A stretch of DNA of 64,000 nt from Bugulina stolonifera. Its lineage: Eukaryota; Bryozoa; Gymnolaemata; Cheilostomatida; Bugulidae. The notes beneath the pieces were generated by a model that worked only from the letters and a program-made list of their open reading frames with translations, did no database searches and was not told where the DNA came from. The stretch is taken from the NCBI GenBank assembly GCA_935421135.1, contig OW285187.1, positions 33,668,818-33,732,817 on the forward strand, written 5' to 3'. Position numbers and translations under genes: made by a program. Below are positions 12,628 to 33,100 of this stretch, piece after piece (positions within the stretch are counted from its first letter, which is position 1; each line of letters begins with the position of its first letter).

Positions 12628-14808
12628 ACTTAGGCCATTGGCCTAGTAGTTCATTCCATCTAAAAGTAGAGCAATGTAAACATTAGTGAGCCTTCATATT
12701 TCCATTATATACATGTAATTTAATATTTTCATAATTTCTAGGATACAGTCAAAAACCCAGTTTCTAGGAATCTCAATGAAAACAAATAATAATGATTATC
12801 TGAAACGATAATCTATTTGCATGCAGCTGTGCTAACTAATAACTACCTTCTAACCATAGAATAATAATGATAATGATTTGCTCACCCAGTATACTCTGAA
12901 GGAGGAACATAATTAATGCTTTTCTATATTTAATATCAATATATACATGTATATATATATTGCTGCAATTTATATCCTATTCTACATATATTTACTTTTA
13001 ACAACATAGTAAATTCGCATTAACATGTAGGCCAACATTTTCTTCCATGATTCACTGACTTACAAACTCCCCTTCTAAGCAAATATAAGGAATGATGAAA
13101 TTAAGTATGTTGGTATTTGGCCGAATAGGCCTACATGAAAGACATCAAAGCTAGCACCGTTTGGTTTTTGCTTGATGACAGTAAAATTTTCTGTCCAAGC
13201 TGTACAGCACTGATAGATAATCATATCACGTACTAAAATACAGAAACATAAAAACTCTCCTCTAAATTTGAGTTGTTACATGCATCTCAAACCAATGTGT
13301 TGTATATGTCACTAGGGCTACCATTATAGCATAGCAACAAAAAATCATTACATGTACATAACTAACAATTATAATAAATCTATAATAATGGATGACAATC
13401 ATTGTATTTATTTATGGCGAAAATTCAACTAGCAATACCAGCTCCTCCATTAGCATTAGATGCAAATACATTTATTTTTATGTAAAATTTGAAATAGCTC
13501 TCTGTCACCTGTGACTAAAATAAAAAAATTTTGTTTTTTCGAGTTAGTTCATAATGATTATGATAATCATAATGATAATAATAATTGATAATCTTAATCT
13601 AATGATAACTATTCATTCTCACATGTGTGATGTGACCCAAGTCAATCACAAGACATTATTTGCAATAACAATGTTGCATGTGCCAACAATCATTTTTACA
13701 AATATTACTAAGATTTATATCATCAAAGTTCTTAAATTTCAAAAACTTTGATATTTCATTAGTGTAATTATATTGCATTATCAAAGTTTTTAGAAAACTA
13801 TCAACACTGTAATATTTGTGTTTACAATTTCTGTGACCTTGACTTTAGCTGGCTTCGTCATTAACCAGCCTTGGGTCCCAAAGCGAAACCAAAGATCCTC
13901 TACATAGAGTTATCTCCCCGTTCATTCCGTCGTTCTCACAGAGAAGACAACTCCATCATGGTATTTCTATTGCGTGAAAAGCGCATTTGATTGTTACATT
14001 GGTGATTATTGACTAATTTCCCATATGGAAGTAACTCTGTCTCTATTATGGAGTCTCCAGTTTCATTCTGCTTTCAGTGAGGCTTTCGCTCTGGTATAAT
14101 TACTGACATTCCATAGCATGTAACCAGACAAACAAGTAGCTATGATATGGACAATACTTGGCTATATGCAATGCAAAGCATTTTCATTTGTTATTTCCTA
14201 CATGACTAACATGAGTGCATGTGAAGAGAGATAATATGTAAACTTGTACATGGTTGTACAACCTGTGTTAGTACTTGTATGCATTATATTTGCAAATACA
14301 CTGTAGGTGGCTTTTGTGGAACAGGAATAAGATTTTCGAAGAAACCAGTATACCAAGTCTTTTTTCAAAAACAAATAGTATATTTGGTTAGACTTTAGCA
14401 CATAAATAACATCATATATATCTACATACTATGCACTGTGGAAATGCAGTACATGATTACATATTATGTACATGTATATTATAACAATTATGTTCGATTA
14501 CACTATAAATATAATATAATATACATGTACTGACAAATACACATAACCATTGGATGAAAATTATCCAGTTGTATCAAAATTGATGGAAAAAGGTAACAGG
14601 TTGAGCTTTGGCTCTCCTTGCCAGAATAAAGTATCAACTTCAACTCTCAAAAGAATTACCAGTAATATGACAAACACTAAGCAGGCACTTATTAAATAAA
14701 ATATGTATATTATGTGACTGTCATAGGAAAATATCATTAGCCATGGGATAATCTGAACACATAAATTGAAATAAAACATCACTAAATATCACACGTTTGC
14801 AGTGACTG
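12628..14808. other. Intergenic, GLYCTK 5' side to DHPS copy 1 3' end
   Basis: AT-rich. It should hold the GLYCTK promoter on the right of 12627 and the DHPS 3' UTR near 14800. The sequence from about 14706 is shared with the region near 49020, marking the downstream edge of the segmental duplication. No other gene is supported; short ORFs here have no recognisable content. Confidence 0.4.
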
Positions 14809-21266
<6,458 letters not shown>

Positions 21267-24214
21267 CTCTTCTCAAGACTGATTTCCCTTCAACACTCTA
21301 TGAAGGATAGAAATCAAGGAAAGAACCAAAATCTTTACTGCTATACTGAACAATACATCATAAATAATCATTGTAGGCCTACAATCAATTATACAATAAT
21401 AATTATAAATATAAAAATTCTAGTCTTAGTCTTGTCTAGTTGAAAAACTCATGGAAATAAAAATGTCATATTTTAAGGCCACATGACATTTCCTATGCAA
21501 ATTCTTCCATAGTCTGATGACCTGTTCTGCCTTACGTGGACACACGTGGATATTATTGTCATACTTACTTAGCATACTTAAAGTAGTCATCACGTTAGAC
21601 CACTAGGGTGAGTTGAAGGGTCGTGCCTCATTTGAGGAAACTGTAGTATTAAAATTTGTGTTAGCTTTTGCTAAATATGATTAAATGTCAATTTTTATGC
21701 TGTAGTGACCTCAGCACAGGTCTTGTGACAGCCCTGTTTTCATGTATTGGCATTGTTGGCAGTGTATGTTGCAGAATTATTTTTCTCCCTTAAGATCTCG
21801 AATGGTTCGCGGCAGAAAGCTATTGTGGAATAACGAACCGTTTGCGCGGAATGTGGCAGGGAGTCCACGAGTCTGGGATCTGGTGGCCATTGTGGTGAGT
21901 GGCTTGTTGATGATGTTATCATAGGAGGCTGACAGAGAAGGGTGGTGCTCTTCCTTCGCGAGGATGCGCATCAGAAGATTCACTCTTTGGTCTTTTCTTC
22001 TCTTAAGCAGTGGGACCAGACCAAGTTTGGTTTTCGCTTCTTCTATACCAAACCTCCCCTTGATATTTACAATAAATCTCACAGCTGGGGGAGGGGGCAG
22101 AAGAGGTACGCCTCATATTGGGTAGGAGTGGTGCATGGTTTGGTCAGTGTAGTGTTCAATGGGTATCCAGTAGGGCCTTGCGTTGTTTGAAGTGCCTGAA
22201 TTATTATTATTAATTATAATTATTATAATTATTAACTATTACTATTAACTATAACATAATTTAATTTAAGGCCTACATAATTTATATTTATCATAATCAT
22301 AATTATTATTATTAGTAAAAATTATATAGTAATAGTTATTGCTAATTTATTTATTAAATTCAAATTGAAATAGAATAATAAAGAAATAAAAATAAAATTA
22401 AAAAAAGATAAAATCAAAAATGGATTACGATTACTATAGAATAGAGGAACAGTGGCTATTCATTATCTAACTGCTAGCTCAGCTGCAGCTTACTAAAAAT
22501 TATTAGGCCTTTAAAAATAATGGTCAAACTAAAAAACAACCAGTTCGCCAAAATTTATATCTCTATGCACACAGGCGTACTCTATACAACTGTAACCATA
22601 ACCACTGCTAAAATTTTATTCACCCACGTGCTAACTTCATTGTTTGTTATCATATTGACAGCCTAGGTTGGAGTTGCCTCCACAAATCGCACAATAGGGA
22701 GGTTTTCTACCGTGGAATTTTTAAATTAGCGATGCATCATTTTATCACCTATTTTCAATTTCCTACTACGATTTTAGTTATTCCTTTGGTTATAAGTGTT
22801 TGAAAATGTCGCTGTGTGCATGTATATTATAGCTGTTATTTTATCAAACACAAAGTTTTTCGAGGTCTTCTCTACAAAGTCGGAACTAATTATATAATTT
22901 TTTATTAAATTATTTTATAGATTCCCATTCAAAAATGCTGGAAACCATTATGATTTATGATATCAAATCATTATGATTATTTTTCTTATGGATTATTTAT
23001 CATTAATTACCATTATTATGGTCACAGGATTTTTTTTCTATTTAGGCTTATGGTTTATCTCACACATGCTAGGCTCTCTATATTTATACCTAATGGTGAT
23101 TTAAGAGTGTTCTAAATTTCTTGGTGTAGGAATTTGGGAAAGAATAGTGTAGCTTAATTGTTTTTTTAACATTTTATTTTGACTAGGCCTAAGTGTTTTA
23201 TTTTAAATTTTGTAATTGCTCAATTATTGTTTTATTATTGTTATTAGTTCAAATTACGTATTGTAGACCTATTTATGATGATGTTAAATATAGTAATTAT
23301 AATACTCTAACTTTCACTTTTGGAATAAATCATAGATGATAATAACAAAAATAAATCCCAGATTATCATAATCTTAATCTAATGGCAATTATTATTTATT
23401 AAGGTTTGACTATTTACTGGGTACGAGTCTGAGTGGCTTGGTTGTGTTGACTGTGTTGTTTAGTCTACTCTCCAGGTTGTTATACAGTAATTACAATACG
23501 CACAGTATTTTCGTACATCAGTCATGTGGAGTGTTGTGTAGGCATAGAGATCAGATTCCAAACCAAGAAAAAAGCTACTCCTTATTGCTTGGCTGCCAGA
23601 GACATCAACTACTGCGAGGCAAGACAGCTCTAGCTATGGTCAAATGCACCTTCAAATTTTGTCCTGTAGTAGTAGATGACTCGTGCAGCAGTTTTACCTG
23701 GCTGAAGTACTTAATTACATGTATAGTCTCTGTGCAAGTTGGTCCGCATCACTCAGTGTAGACACCATTTAGTTATTCTGCCAGACCATAAACGGGGCAT
23801 GCAGGTAGGTATCTGGTTCAACCATCCATTAGGTATCATATTGTCACAGGAAGCTTATTGTCTTCCAAATATATGTGCGTTGTGGTGGGATGCTGTTCAT
23901 CGGTTTACAATATACAAAGACTGTTATGTCAGGTTCATCATTACCCATGTAGGATTCAAACAAACATTAAAGTTTGTTTCTGCCTGTCTTCAATAAGGAT
24001 TCTATTGAATGTTTTATGCCTAAGTCATCCCCAGATATTTGGTGTGTTGTACTGTTGGGTGTTGCCTAACTGTATGCCTATAGGCCTACAGTGATACCTT
24101 CACTATACCAGAAGCACCATCTACACATTTCTTTAGTACTTGGTAGTTGTGCAAGTTTGTTTATTTTACACTAATGACCATAGTGGGCCTATTCACTGCA
24201 GAGGTGAAGATAAG
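21267..24214. other. Intergenic, DHPS copy 1 to ANAPC15-like gene
   Basis: Divergent promoters of the two flanking genes should lie here. It contains a LINE fragment at 21777-22082 and very AT-rich DNA at 22195-22420. The 23.4-24.2 kb part is less AT-rich and may include 5' UTR exons of the ANAPC15-like gene, since a cag acceptor-like site precedes its ATG. No coding exon is supported. Confidence 0.4.
21777..22082 (-). mobile_element. LINE C-terminal polymerase fragment
   Basis: A 101-codon open frame reads VPLLKRRKDQRVNLLMRILA, TRSQTRGLPATFRANGSLFH and NSFLPRTIRDLKGEK. The spacing of an RR-QR-LL motif, then TR, then NSFLPRTI-LK near the end is typical of the C-terminus of LINE reverse-transcriptase proteins. 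The frame is short and isolated, so it is a 5'-truncated relic, upstream of DHPS copy 1. Confidence 0.7.
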
Positions 24215-24783
24215 ATGACAACAAACACACCAACAGCTTTTCCTGAATTACTTCCGAATCAACTTCACCAAGCATGGTTTCCAGAAAGATATCAGTTGGC
24301 GGATGAAGCTGCGATAAGCAAAGCTGAGGAAGCTTACGAAACTTGGAGATATGCGTTGCGTAAACAAGGCGATCACATCATTGCATATGGTAGGGTTTTG
24401 AATTACAACTTTAAACTGGTAGATCTTTATCAATGGATGAATGGTAAATATTAGTAAATACACAAACTGTGCAAAGTCAGTTCCCTTGTTTGCAATAGTC
24501 CTTGCAATATGAATTGTGACTGCCTGCATTCAAATTGAAAAATCGAGAAAGTTAATATATTTCTACTTGCCACTGTTACATGTATATAGTATATCAATCA
24601 ATTGATGTGATTGCAGGTAAAGTGAGTGAGGAACATTTAGTAGAACACAGAGAGGAAACAAGTGGGACAGATAACTCCTCAGAAGATGACTTAGATACCG
24701 ATGTATTAGACGACCAAGACTCTTTACATGATACTGACATTGATATGACAGCAGCCATTAATAATACTTCTCCTATACTGTAA
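24215..24783 (+). CDS. ANAPC15: ANAPC15-like anaphase-promoting-complex subunit
   Basis: Two exons, 24215-24389 and 24617-24783 (stop TAA), give 113 residues. The N-terminal half reads FPELLPNQLHQAWFPERYQL then AEEAYETWRYALRKQGDHII and AYGGKVSEE. This parallels ANAPC15 (FP-LFP, a W-F motif, an EE-rich stretch, a QAW-like helix, then NNLVPIGK-SE), and the rest is an acidic, serine-rich tail (SSEDDLDTDVLDDQDSLHDT), as in that family. ANAPC15 promotes turnover of the mitotic checkpoint complex on the APC/C. Identification is from pattern and length only, without alignment; the protein is short and divergent, so a different small acidic protein is possible. The start is the first ATG after a stretch without convincing coding content. 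Confidence 0.55.
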
Positions 24784-25424
24784 AACAGTTCTTGTCCATC
24801 CTTTTCTTGTGAAAGCTCGGTACTCTTAGAGTAGGCTCTTTAATATTGTGTATACTAGTAGTAGATGTAGTACTAATGCACATACATTACATCTCCTTTC
24901 GGTGTTTACCTTTGTGTATTTATGTATTAGAAAACTGATACTTTATCTGTATGAATAATGGTGTTTCTTGTATATTTTCAAATCATTTTGTTATAGTAAT
25001 TTAATTTGATCTCAGTGTACAATGTAGGTTGTATTATATACAGATATGGAATGAATTGTATACATGTAGATGGATGCAGAAAATACCAATACAATGACAT
25101 TTCAATGATATTTTAATTCACTATTTTTGAAATTTATACAAATTAATACAGCGTTCAAAGATTGCACCCTTCCAGTTACAGCAAAACAGTCATACAAATT
25201 TGTTATTGATAAAAGGAAGCTAGCAGATTGATTGTTCCAAACTTGGCACATTGCTGTTTCAGTTGCATTCTTTCAAAAGGATACTTGCTGTACAGCCTTT
25301 GTTTTCTCACAATGTTGTCCGCTTTAAATGCATTGTTTATCTTTACTGGGCTTAATTAAATGTATTATGATGTGAGGGTAAGCGGTGGTACACATTACTG
25401 ACATTAGTACTTGGAAGCTATGTA

Positions 25425-25505
25425 ATAAAGACCATGATAGAAGTTGTCGTCTCCCAAGAGGTTTTCCTCTGTTGGGAGAGGACAACTTTATATAATAATC
25501 ATCAA
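25425..25505. mobile_element. Short hairpin MITE copy
   Basis: Inverted arms agaagttgtcgtctcccaa and ttgggagaggacaacttta flank an 18-bp centre. The arms share the agaagttgtcctctccc core with the elements at 42678 and 61391. Confidence 0.6.
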
Positions 25506-26124
25506 CAATATAATTACGTGTACGAGTTGGCTTCTCTTGATTAGCTTCGACACTGTTTTATGCGCATGTGCTACATATTTGTTGTGTATGGAGATCCTGT
25601 TCGCTCCAACTCCTAGGAAATATTTTTCTTTTTATTATATTAATGAATTATTGACTGATATTGCATAAACAGTTTTTAAGAATACTCATAGTATATTAAA
25701 CTGTATATCTTTGTTGTTCTAAATTTGAAAGTCAGTTATATCAAGGAGTAAGAGTACTCCTTGGTCATAATATTTATATAATTATATTGAATATATATTT
25801 ATTAAACATTTATTTATTTCACTATTTGTTTTATTATAATTATTTATCATTTATTTACTAGAGACTAGATATATATTATTATAATAATTACAGATATTCA
25901 AATGTAAAACAATACTCATAACTAATAATTATTATTAATTATAGAATAGTATTATTATAATTATAATTAATAATTATTATTATTTTACATCATTTTACAA
26001 ACATAACATAACATAGCAGTTATATTTTATTATTATAATTATCATAAATAATTATTATATAAAAAATATAGCAGACAGTTACTAGTTAATTAGGCTTGTA
26101 TGCCTACTAAATATTATTGTTATT

Positions 26125-26416
26125 TAAACTCATTCACCAGGCTTATACTCCTCGGCGTGACCAGCCCCTTGCAGCTTGCACTGCCAGGTGCCAGCGCTGC
26201 CCAACTCCATGTGAGAAAAGGGCCAGATAACATGGCTTTTTCGGCAGGGGTAGAGGAGTTGCTTTGAAGCCATGCTTCGCATGACCCCAAGGACTTTTGA
26301 GGCACAGGAGCAATTGTGGCTGGATGCTCTTCCTAACACCACCGTGACTGGGATTCGAACCTGCGATCTTCAGCATGAAGGTTCAGCATTCTAACCACTA
26401 AGCCACGGCTGCTCCC
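26125..26416 (-). mobile_element. tRNA-derived SINE
   Basis: Read on the minus strand it starts GGGAGCAGCCGTGGCTTAGT and contains a polymerase III A-box (TGGCTTAGTGGTTAG) and a perfect B-box (GGTTCGAATCC, plus-strand 26351-26361). The tRNA-like head is followed by a body of about 220 bp. It is flanked by 13-bp direct repeats differing at one base, tattattgttatt (26112-26124) and tattattgctatt (26417-26429), which fixes the boundaries. The length of 292 bp suits a complete SINE. Confidence 0.9.
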
Positions 26417-27131
26417 TATTATTGCTATTAGTTGCAATACAAATATAAATTCAAGAGCTGCAGCCCGTGGTGAACCCACATCTATCTCAACAAATTCCAG
26501 ATGTTACCATCAAAGCTTCTTACCAAGGACTATACGCGAGATGAGAGGTATCATGGCTGATGACCAAAAAAATAAAAATAAAAAATAAAAATAATATCTA
26601 GCAGCGGTAATGCTGAGACACCTGGCCAAAACCAAATGCACACTGTTACATTAATGAGGCACTCTACTTACGCCGCCGGTGGTCAAGAGTGTCCTACCTC
26701 ATCAGAGGTAAATCAGAGGTAAATACGTGCAATAATAGTAATATATAAATATTATGATAATTTGTGATAATATTACATTTGTTTTGTTATTCTTCCTTAC
26801 CTCATGATCGAGTTAGCATCATAATCTATTTCTTTTAGTAACATACATGTAGGTAAATTTTCAGCAAACACATATAACACTGTCAGGTTCCATTGCATTA
26901 ATATAGTGTGTTATTTACCAAATCCTCTGGATAGTTTTCATTGAGCTACAATATAGGCATACAACATAAATATGGAGAGACAAAGACACTCAAACTTTCC
27001 TACTGTTAGTTTCTTGTCTCATGTTGATGATCCCATTCTTCTTATCTTCTCTTACTTTAGTCAAGATTCTGGATGCCATTACTAGACTTTCAACTCGATA
27101 TTGCTTGACCTAAAGTTGATTTTCTTTCAAA

Positions 27132-30100
27132 ATGGTGAGTTATTTAGTATTGTCAGCTATTGTCACCTTTCACCTCTAAGGGTTCCTGTTTGCTATGGCA
27201 AATTATGTTTTCTTGTTTAACAGCAGTTTAAATATATAAACACAGTGCATTTTACATAAATTTGTTAAAATTTCTTAGCACATCATCTAGTCATACATGG
27301 ATCTTCAGCACAATTGGTGTAAATCTTAAATTTCAGTCTAAAAAGAGCAGCAAAAGTGCGGAATGTGTTAGAGTTATTATACGTTGTCGACCAATGAGCG
27401 AAAAAGAAACGAAGGATGGACATGAAAGGTGAGTTTTGTTTTTGAATGAATTTTCACAATTCAGTCGAGATTTATATTAGAATTGTTATAAACCTACAGT
27501 CAATGGATTTTGATGACATTCTGGTTAGTTTCAGCAGACGACCAACTGCTGTATATTCCATTTAAAACGTTTGGAATTATTCTCAACATAAAAATCATGC
27601 ATACATTTGTACTTTTTATTATTGCAATTTCAGAGTGGTTGATATGGATACAAAGCGAGGAATGGTTGCTGTGAAAAATCCAAAGGAACCTAACGCTACC
27701 CCCAAAGAGTTCACATTTGATGCTGTCTATGACTGGAAGTGAGCTTGATGAATTAGAATGTGTTTCCAGCTAAAATCAGCATGTCTTTGTACTTTCCAAT
27801 CTGCTTTGCTGATATATTTCACACCTTTTAAAATTTATATTCGAAGCTAAGGCTATAATTTGACTTTTACTAATAGAATGTTATTTTCAGTTCAAAACAG
27901 CTAGATTTGTATGAGGAGACATTCAGAGGCCTTGTGGAGTCGGTACTGGATGGATTCAATGGTACAGTGTTTGCATATGGCCAAACTGGTACAGGGAAAA
28001 CATTTACCATGCAAGGTAAGAATCTATTCATCAACTATCCACACATTATATCTTATTATCATTCTTCAGCTGCTACATGTGCTAGTCATTTGCTATTACA
28101 ATATTTGCACAACACTACCAACTGCTATATCCAAATCTGACCCTGTTGTGTTTGTAGGTGTGAAAAGTGACCCAGATTTGCGAGGAATGATTCCAAACTC
28201 TTTTGAACACATCTTCCAACATATAAGTCGCTCAGAAAACCAACAGTATTTAGTCCGGGCATCATATCTTGAAATATATCAGGTATGATTTGCTAGAATA
28301 AAGTGAGCATGATTCTTCATATTATGCTAAATGAACTCCTTGTGTTTCAACTACGCAGGCATGTTGTAATTTATCAACCTTCCTCGTTCACAGGAGGAAA
28401 TTAGGGATTTGCTATCAAAAGATCAATCAAAGCATTTGGAGCTGAAAGAAAGACCTGATACTGGTGTCTATGTTAAAGATCTTTCATCATTTGTCACTAA
28501 AAGTGTGAAAGAAATAGAGCATGTAATGAACGTGGGAGACAAAAACAGATCTGTAGGGTATGACAGCATCAGTGTTATATAATATCATAATAGAATTATA
28601 TCACAACATCAACTCCTATGCATTATTGATAACTCTCATGTGCTTTATATGTTATATGTTTCATAAACTGACTGTATCACTTTCAGTCCAAAGTTATAAT
28701 ATCTGTTTAGCTCTCAACCAACCTACTATTTGGAATGTCTTTCGACTCCAGTCTCTCCAACTGATTCTTTGATTTCAATTTTGTGATACCATTTTAGTAA
28801 TCCTCTTACTCCCATCTAAACTTGATGTTGAGCTTTGTTCATGTTCTTCTATTACAGGGCAACCAATATGAATCTACACAGCTCTAGATCTCATGCCATA
28901 TTTATTATCACAGTGGAATGTAGCCAGGTAGGTGAATACTACATAGTAATACACTGCAGTGCTATAATCTGTAGGTGAATACTACATAGTAATACACTGC
29001 AGTGCTATGATCTGTAGGTGAATACTACATAGTAATACACTACAGTGCTATGATCTGTAGGTGAATACTACATAGTAATACACTACAGTGCTATAATCTG
29101 TAGGTGAATACTACATAGTAATACACTACAGTGCTATAATCTGTAGGTGAATACTACATAGTAATACACTACAGTACTATGATCTGTAGGTGAATACTAC
29201 ATAGTAATACACTACAGTGCTATGATCTGTAGGTGAATACATCATAGTAATACACTACAGTGCTATAATCTGTAGGTGAATACTACATAGTAATACACTG
29301 CAGTGCTATGATCTGTAGGTGAATACTACATAGTAATACACTACAGTGCTATAATCTGTAGGTGAATACTACATAGTAATACACTACAGTGCTATAATCT
29401 GTAGGTGAATACATCATAGTAATACACTACAGTGCTATAATCTGTAGGTGAATACTACATAGTAATACACTGCAGTGCTATGATCTGTAGGTGAATACTA
29501 CATAGTAATACACTACAGTGCTATAATCTGTAGGTGAATACTACATAGTAATACACTACAGTGCTATAATCTGTAGGTGAATACTACATAGTAATACACT
29601 ACAGTGCTATAATCTGTAGGTGAATACATCATAATATTCTTTCAGACTGGTGCTGATAACGAGAACCACATTAGAGTTGGCAAACTGAACCTTGTTGACT
29701 TGGCTGGTAGTGAAAGGCAGACCAAGACTGGAGCAGAGGTACACAATCATGTTTATTCAATCTCGACTGCAAGCAAATGTAGAAATAAATTGCAGATGTT
29801 AGTAGGTAGTAGTTGGTATTTGGTGAGCACATAGCCCAATTATCCACACTTGTCATGTGTGTGCAGGGTCAAAGGTTGAAGGAAGCTACGAAGATCAACC
29901 TTTCACTGTCAGCCTTGGGTAATGTGATATCTGCCCTGGTGGATGGTAAGAGCTCTCATATACCATACAGAGACTCCAAACTAACCAGACTTCTGCAAGA
30001 CTCACTCGGTGGTAATGCTAAGACGGTGATGGTGGCAAATGTTGGTCCAGCTAGCTATAACTTTGATGAGACCGTAACAACACTAAGGCACGTTTCTCTG

Positions 30101-33100
30101 CTTTTTAAAATTAGTAGCTTGTGGTTATGGTCTTTCTACTCTATACAAAATGTCACGGTGCTCTTTATGTGGCTAGCCAATAACCAATAATCCTTGCAAT
30201 AGTAGCAATACAATACCTTTTTCAGAAATTTGGAGTTTTCTCTACTATAATGTGAAACCTTATTTGTTCATAGTACATTTTATAGTTGTTGTTGCTGCCA
30301 ACAAGTGCACTGTAGTGATGTAAGATACAACATGTGATGTACTATGTCCATACCATATCTATGGTCATTAGCAAAATTGTACAATTTGAATGAAAGGGAT
30401 GACAACTCCAAATTGATGAAATAATTTGTCTGGATTTTAGATTCCGGAAAGAGTTGTCTGCTAGTAATTGAGTATAATAGTTTGTAGTACACATTAATTA
30501 CATGCTACTTGATTAACATAGGGGTTATGGGTGTATACTAATTAATTTTGGGCATACTGTGGTATCTGGTTATAATCGATGACATCATATTCAAATAACT
30601 TTCTTCACTCAGTTGAATTCTGGGAGACAGATTGCTTTAGCATCAAATAAACCTCTTGGAACAAAGGTTGAAGTGTGATTTGATATAAAATGGCCAGTTG
30701 AATGTAACTTCAGGTGGGCAAACAGAGCAAAGAGTATAAAGAATAAACCAAAGATCAATGAGGATCCCAAAGACGCTCTACTCCGTGAGTTCCAGGAGGA
30801 GATTGCTAGACTCAAGGCTCACTTGGAGAACAAAGGACCTGGGGCTAAGAAGAAAAAGAAAAGAAAAACCAAGCGAGGTCCAGACGGTAAGATATGGTTG
30901 GCCGCCTAAATATACATTTAAAATTTTCATTAGTAAGTAGTATAAAAGTAAAATTTATGTTGTAACGTTATTTCTTTTTCGGATATTCACACGTGTTTAG
31001 CTAACATATTCAGTTGAACTAATATGTATTGTGGACGATGGGCTCACCCTCTATGACCACAGTGAGGACTCTATCTGGGACCTCAGGGCTACAGATTAAA
31101 GGGTTAACTACTACACCATCCTGCTATTGGATTTAGCAGTAACCAATAGAACCAGCAGCTGTTTGTGTCAAAATAACTATATGTACAACAAAGAGTCGGT
31201 GCAATAGTATAGCTATGACTAGCATTGTCATATAATGAACTTGTGTAAAAGGACACCATTATACAACTAGGCCGATGCCTTCTTTTATGTGGACTAAGCT
31301 ATTTTGTGTGCATCAAGTTTGAGAATTGCCTTATATTTAGGTAAAAGATATGATGAGAATGGTAAGCAGTAGGAACGGAGTGAATATATTGTTGTATTTA
31401 TGTTTCCATTGTACTTTGTGCGCTTCTTATACCACATGCTTCAGCATTCAGTTTCCTTGGTTGGTGTACATTTAGGAGTTGTAGGTTAGCATTGGATCTG
31501 ACTTATCTCTTTATTCAAGGTATTGTATTCCCTTTCTTACCAGTCCATTCTGTAAGGCTCCTACTCTATATAACATTATGCTTTCTCATTGTATCTTGGA
31601 TACGGCGTTTCTCTACCTGTACAATATTAGTAGTTCTACAATGTCTCAGGAAGAATATTGTCTATTCTAGTATACACGTGTATCATGGATACACGTGTAT
31701 ACTGTGTTGTAAATCAATGTTGCACTGTGATGTGTTTTGTCTAATGCTATTCTGAAATATACTTTTTGTAATATCCATATTATATAGGCCTGTAGCTTCA
31801 TGGCAATCTAGGTCACTGTACTTTATATAGTTTCAAGGTAATCTAGGTCAATATATTATATTAACATGTACTTAGTCCAATGGTAATCTCGGTCAATGAT
31901 ACTCTAGGTCAATGGTAATCTAGGTCAATGTATTGTCTTATAGTCTATAATGATAATGTAGGTGAGATTGTGGAAGTCTCTGATGATGAAGAGAATGATG
32001 ATGAATCTGCAGAAGACTTTGAGAAGCAACAATGGGCTAAACTGGAAGAGGAAAAGGACACAATTATGTCTAACAAGAATATGTTAGCAGAGGTACCTAG
32101 TATTACTACGCATAAAGTAATATACTACTCGTTACATTGTCACCACCGGAAAACCTATGTCGTATGTTTAACATTAATCCTGTAGGAAAAGCAGAAATTT
32201 CTGCAAGAACTGAAGGAAAGAGAAGAGAGGTTGACTAAGGAAAGGGAGGCAAAGGAAGCCTTGACCTCAAAGATAAAAGCTATGGAGGGTAAACTTCTGT
32301 CTGGTGGTAATATCATTGATCACACTAATGAACAGGAAAGGGCACTGCAGCAGAGACGCCACGAGATTGCCGAACAGAAGGTAAATAATATATCTATAAC
32401 AAGTTCAGTTGGACATCCTATTTTATAGTATAAATGTAAGTGATCATATGATCCTCTATGTGCACTGAGCATACTGAGCGTGCCCATCTACATCTATCTA
32501 TTGACGTAAACAATTAAATTAAAAGTTTACTGCTTGCTAAAATATTCACTCCAGAACTTCGTATGTTTCAGAGAAAAGAACGGGAGATGTTACAATCGTT
32601 GGAAAAACAAGAGGAAACAGCTGTGGAGATCAAGGAAACGTACAACTCTTTACAGCAAGAGGTCGATGTCAAAACTAAAAAACTTAAAAAAGTGAGTCAT
32701 GATGAATATGGGAATAACGATTGACAATGTTTGAGAAGTATGTTTAATCTTCTCCTTCAAGCATCTCTCACTCCGTGTGGAGTAACTACTGACATAACCA
32801 ATGTCCTTCACTTCTCTCTTTCCTGAGTGTCAGTGCTGTTCTCTCCCACTGTCAACAAATTGGTCTTCTCTTTGGCCTTTCTCTTACGCTTTCCTGTATA
32901 TTCATATCCATTCTTCTTTTCATACATGCTAGTCTCCCTTCTTTCCATAAGGCCAAACCACTTCAGTCATGGCTGCCTACACCTTTCTTCCATGCTCCTA
33001 ATACCCTACCGTTTCCTGATATCATTATTACTGTTCTCATCCATCCAACTGTTACCACATGACCACCTGTCAATTTTCATTGCTGTGATTTCAAGTATCG

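Larger units (their letters stand above)
24784..27131. other. Intergenic, ANAPC15-like to KIF3B
   Basis: Contains the 3' UTR of the upstream gene (AATAAA-like sites near 25425), a short hairpin MITE at 25440, AT-rich DNA at 25690-26090, a tRNA-derived SINE at 26125-26416 and further repeat-like sequence to about 26720. The KIF3B promoter and 5' UTR should lie just before 27132. Confidence 0.5.

Noticed and set aside
26120..26376. Three overlapping minus-strand ORFs of 60-77 codons
   Set aside because: They fall in the tRNA-derived SINE and show no family resemblance.
26340..26416. A functional tRNA gene on the minus strand
   Set aside because: Good A and B boxes, but the acceptor stem does not close as a tRNA and the sequence continues into a SINE body with target-site duplications.
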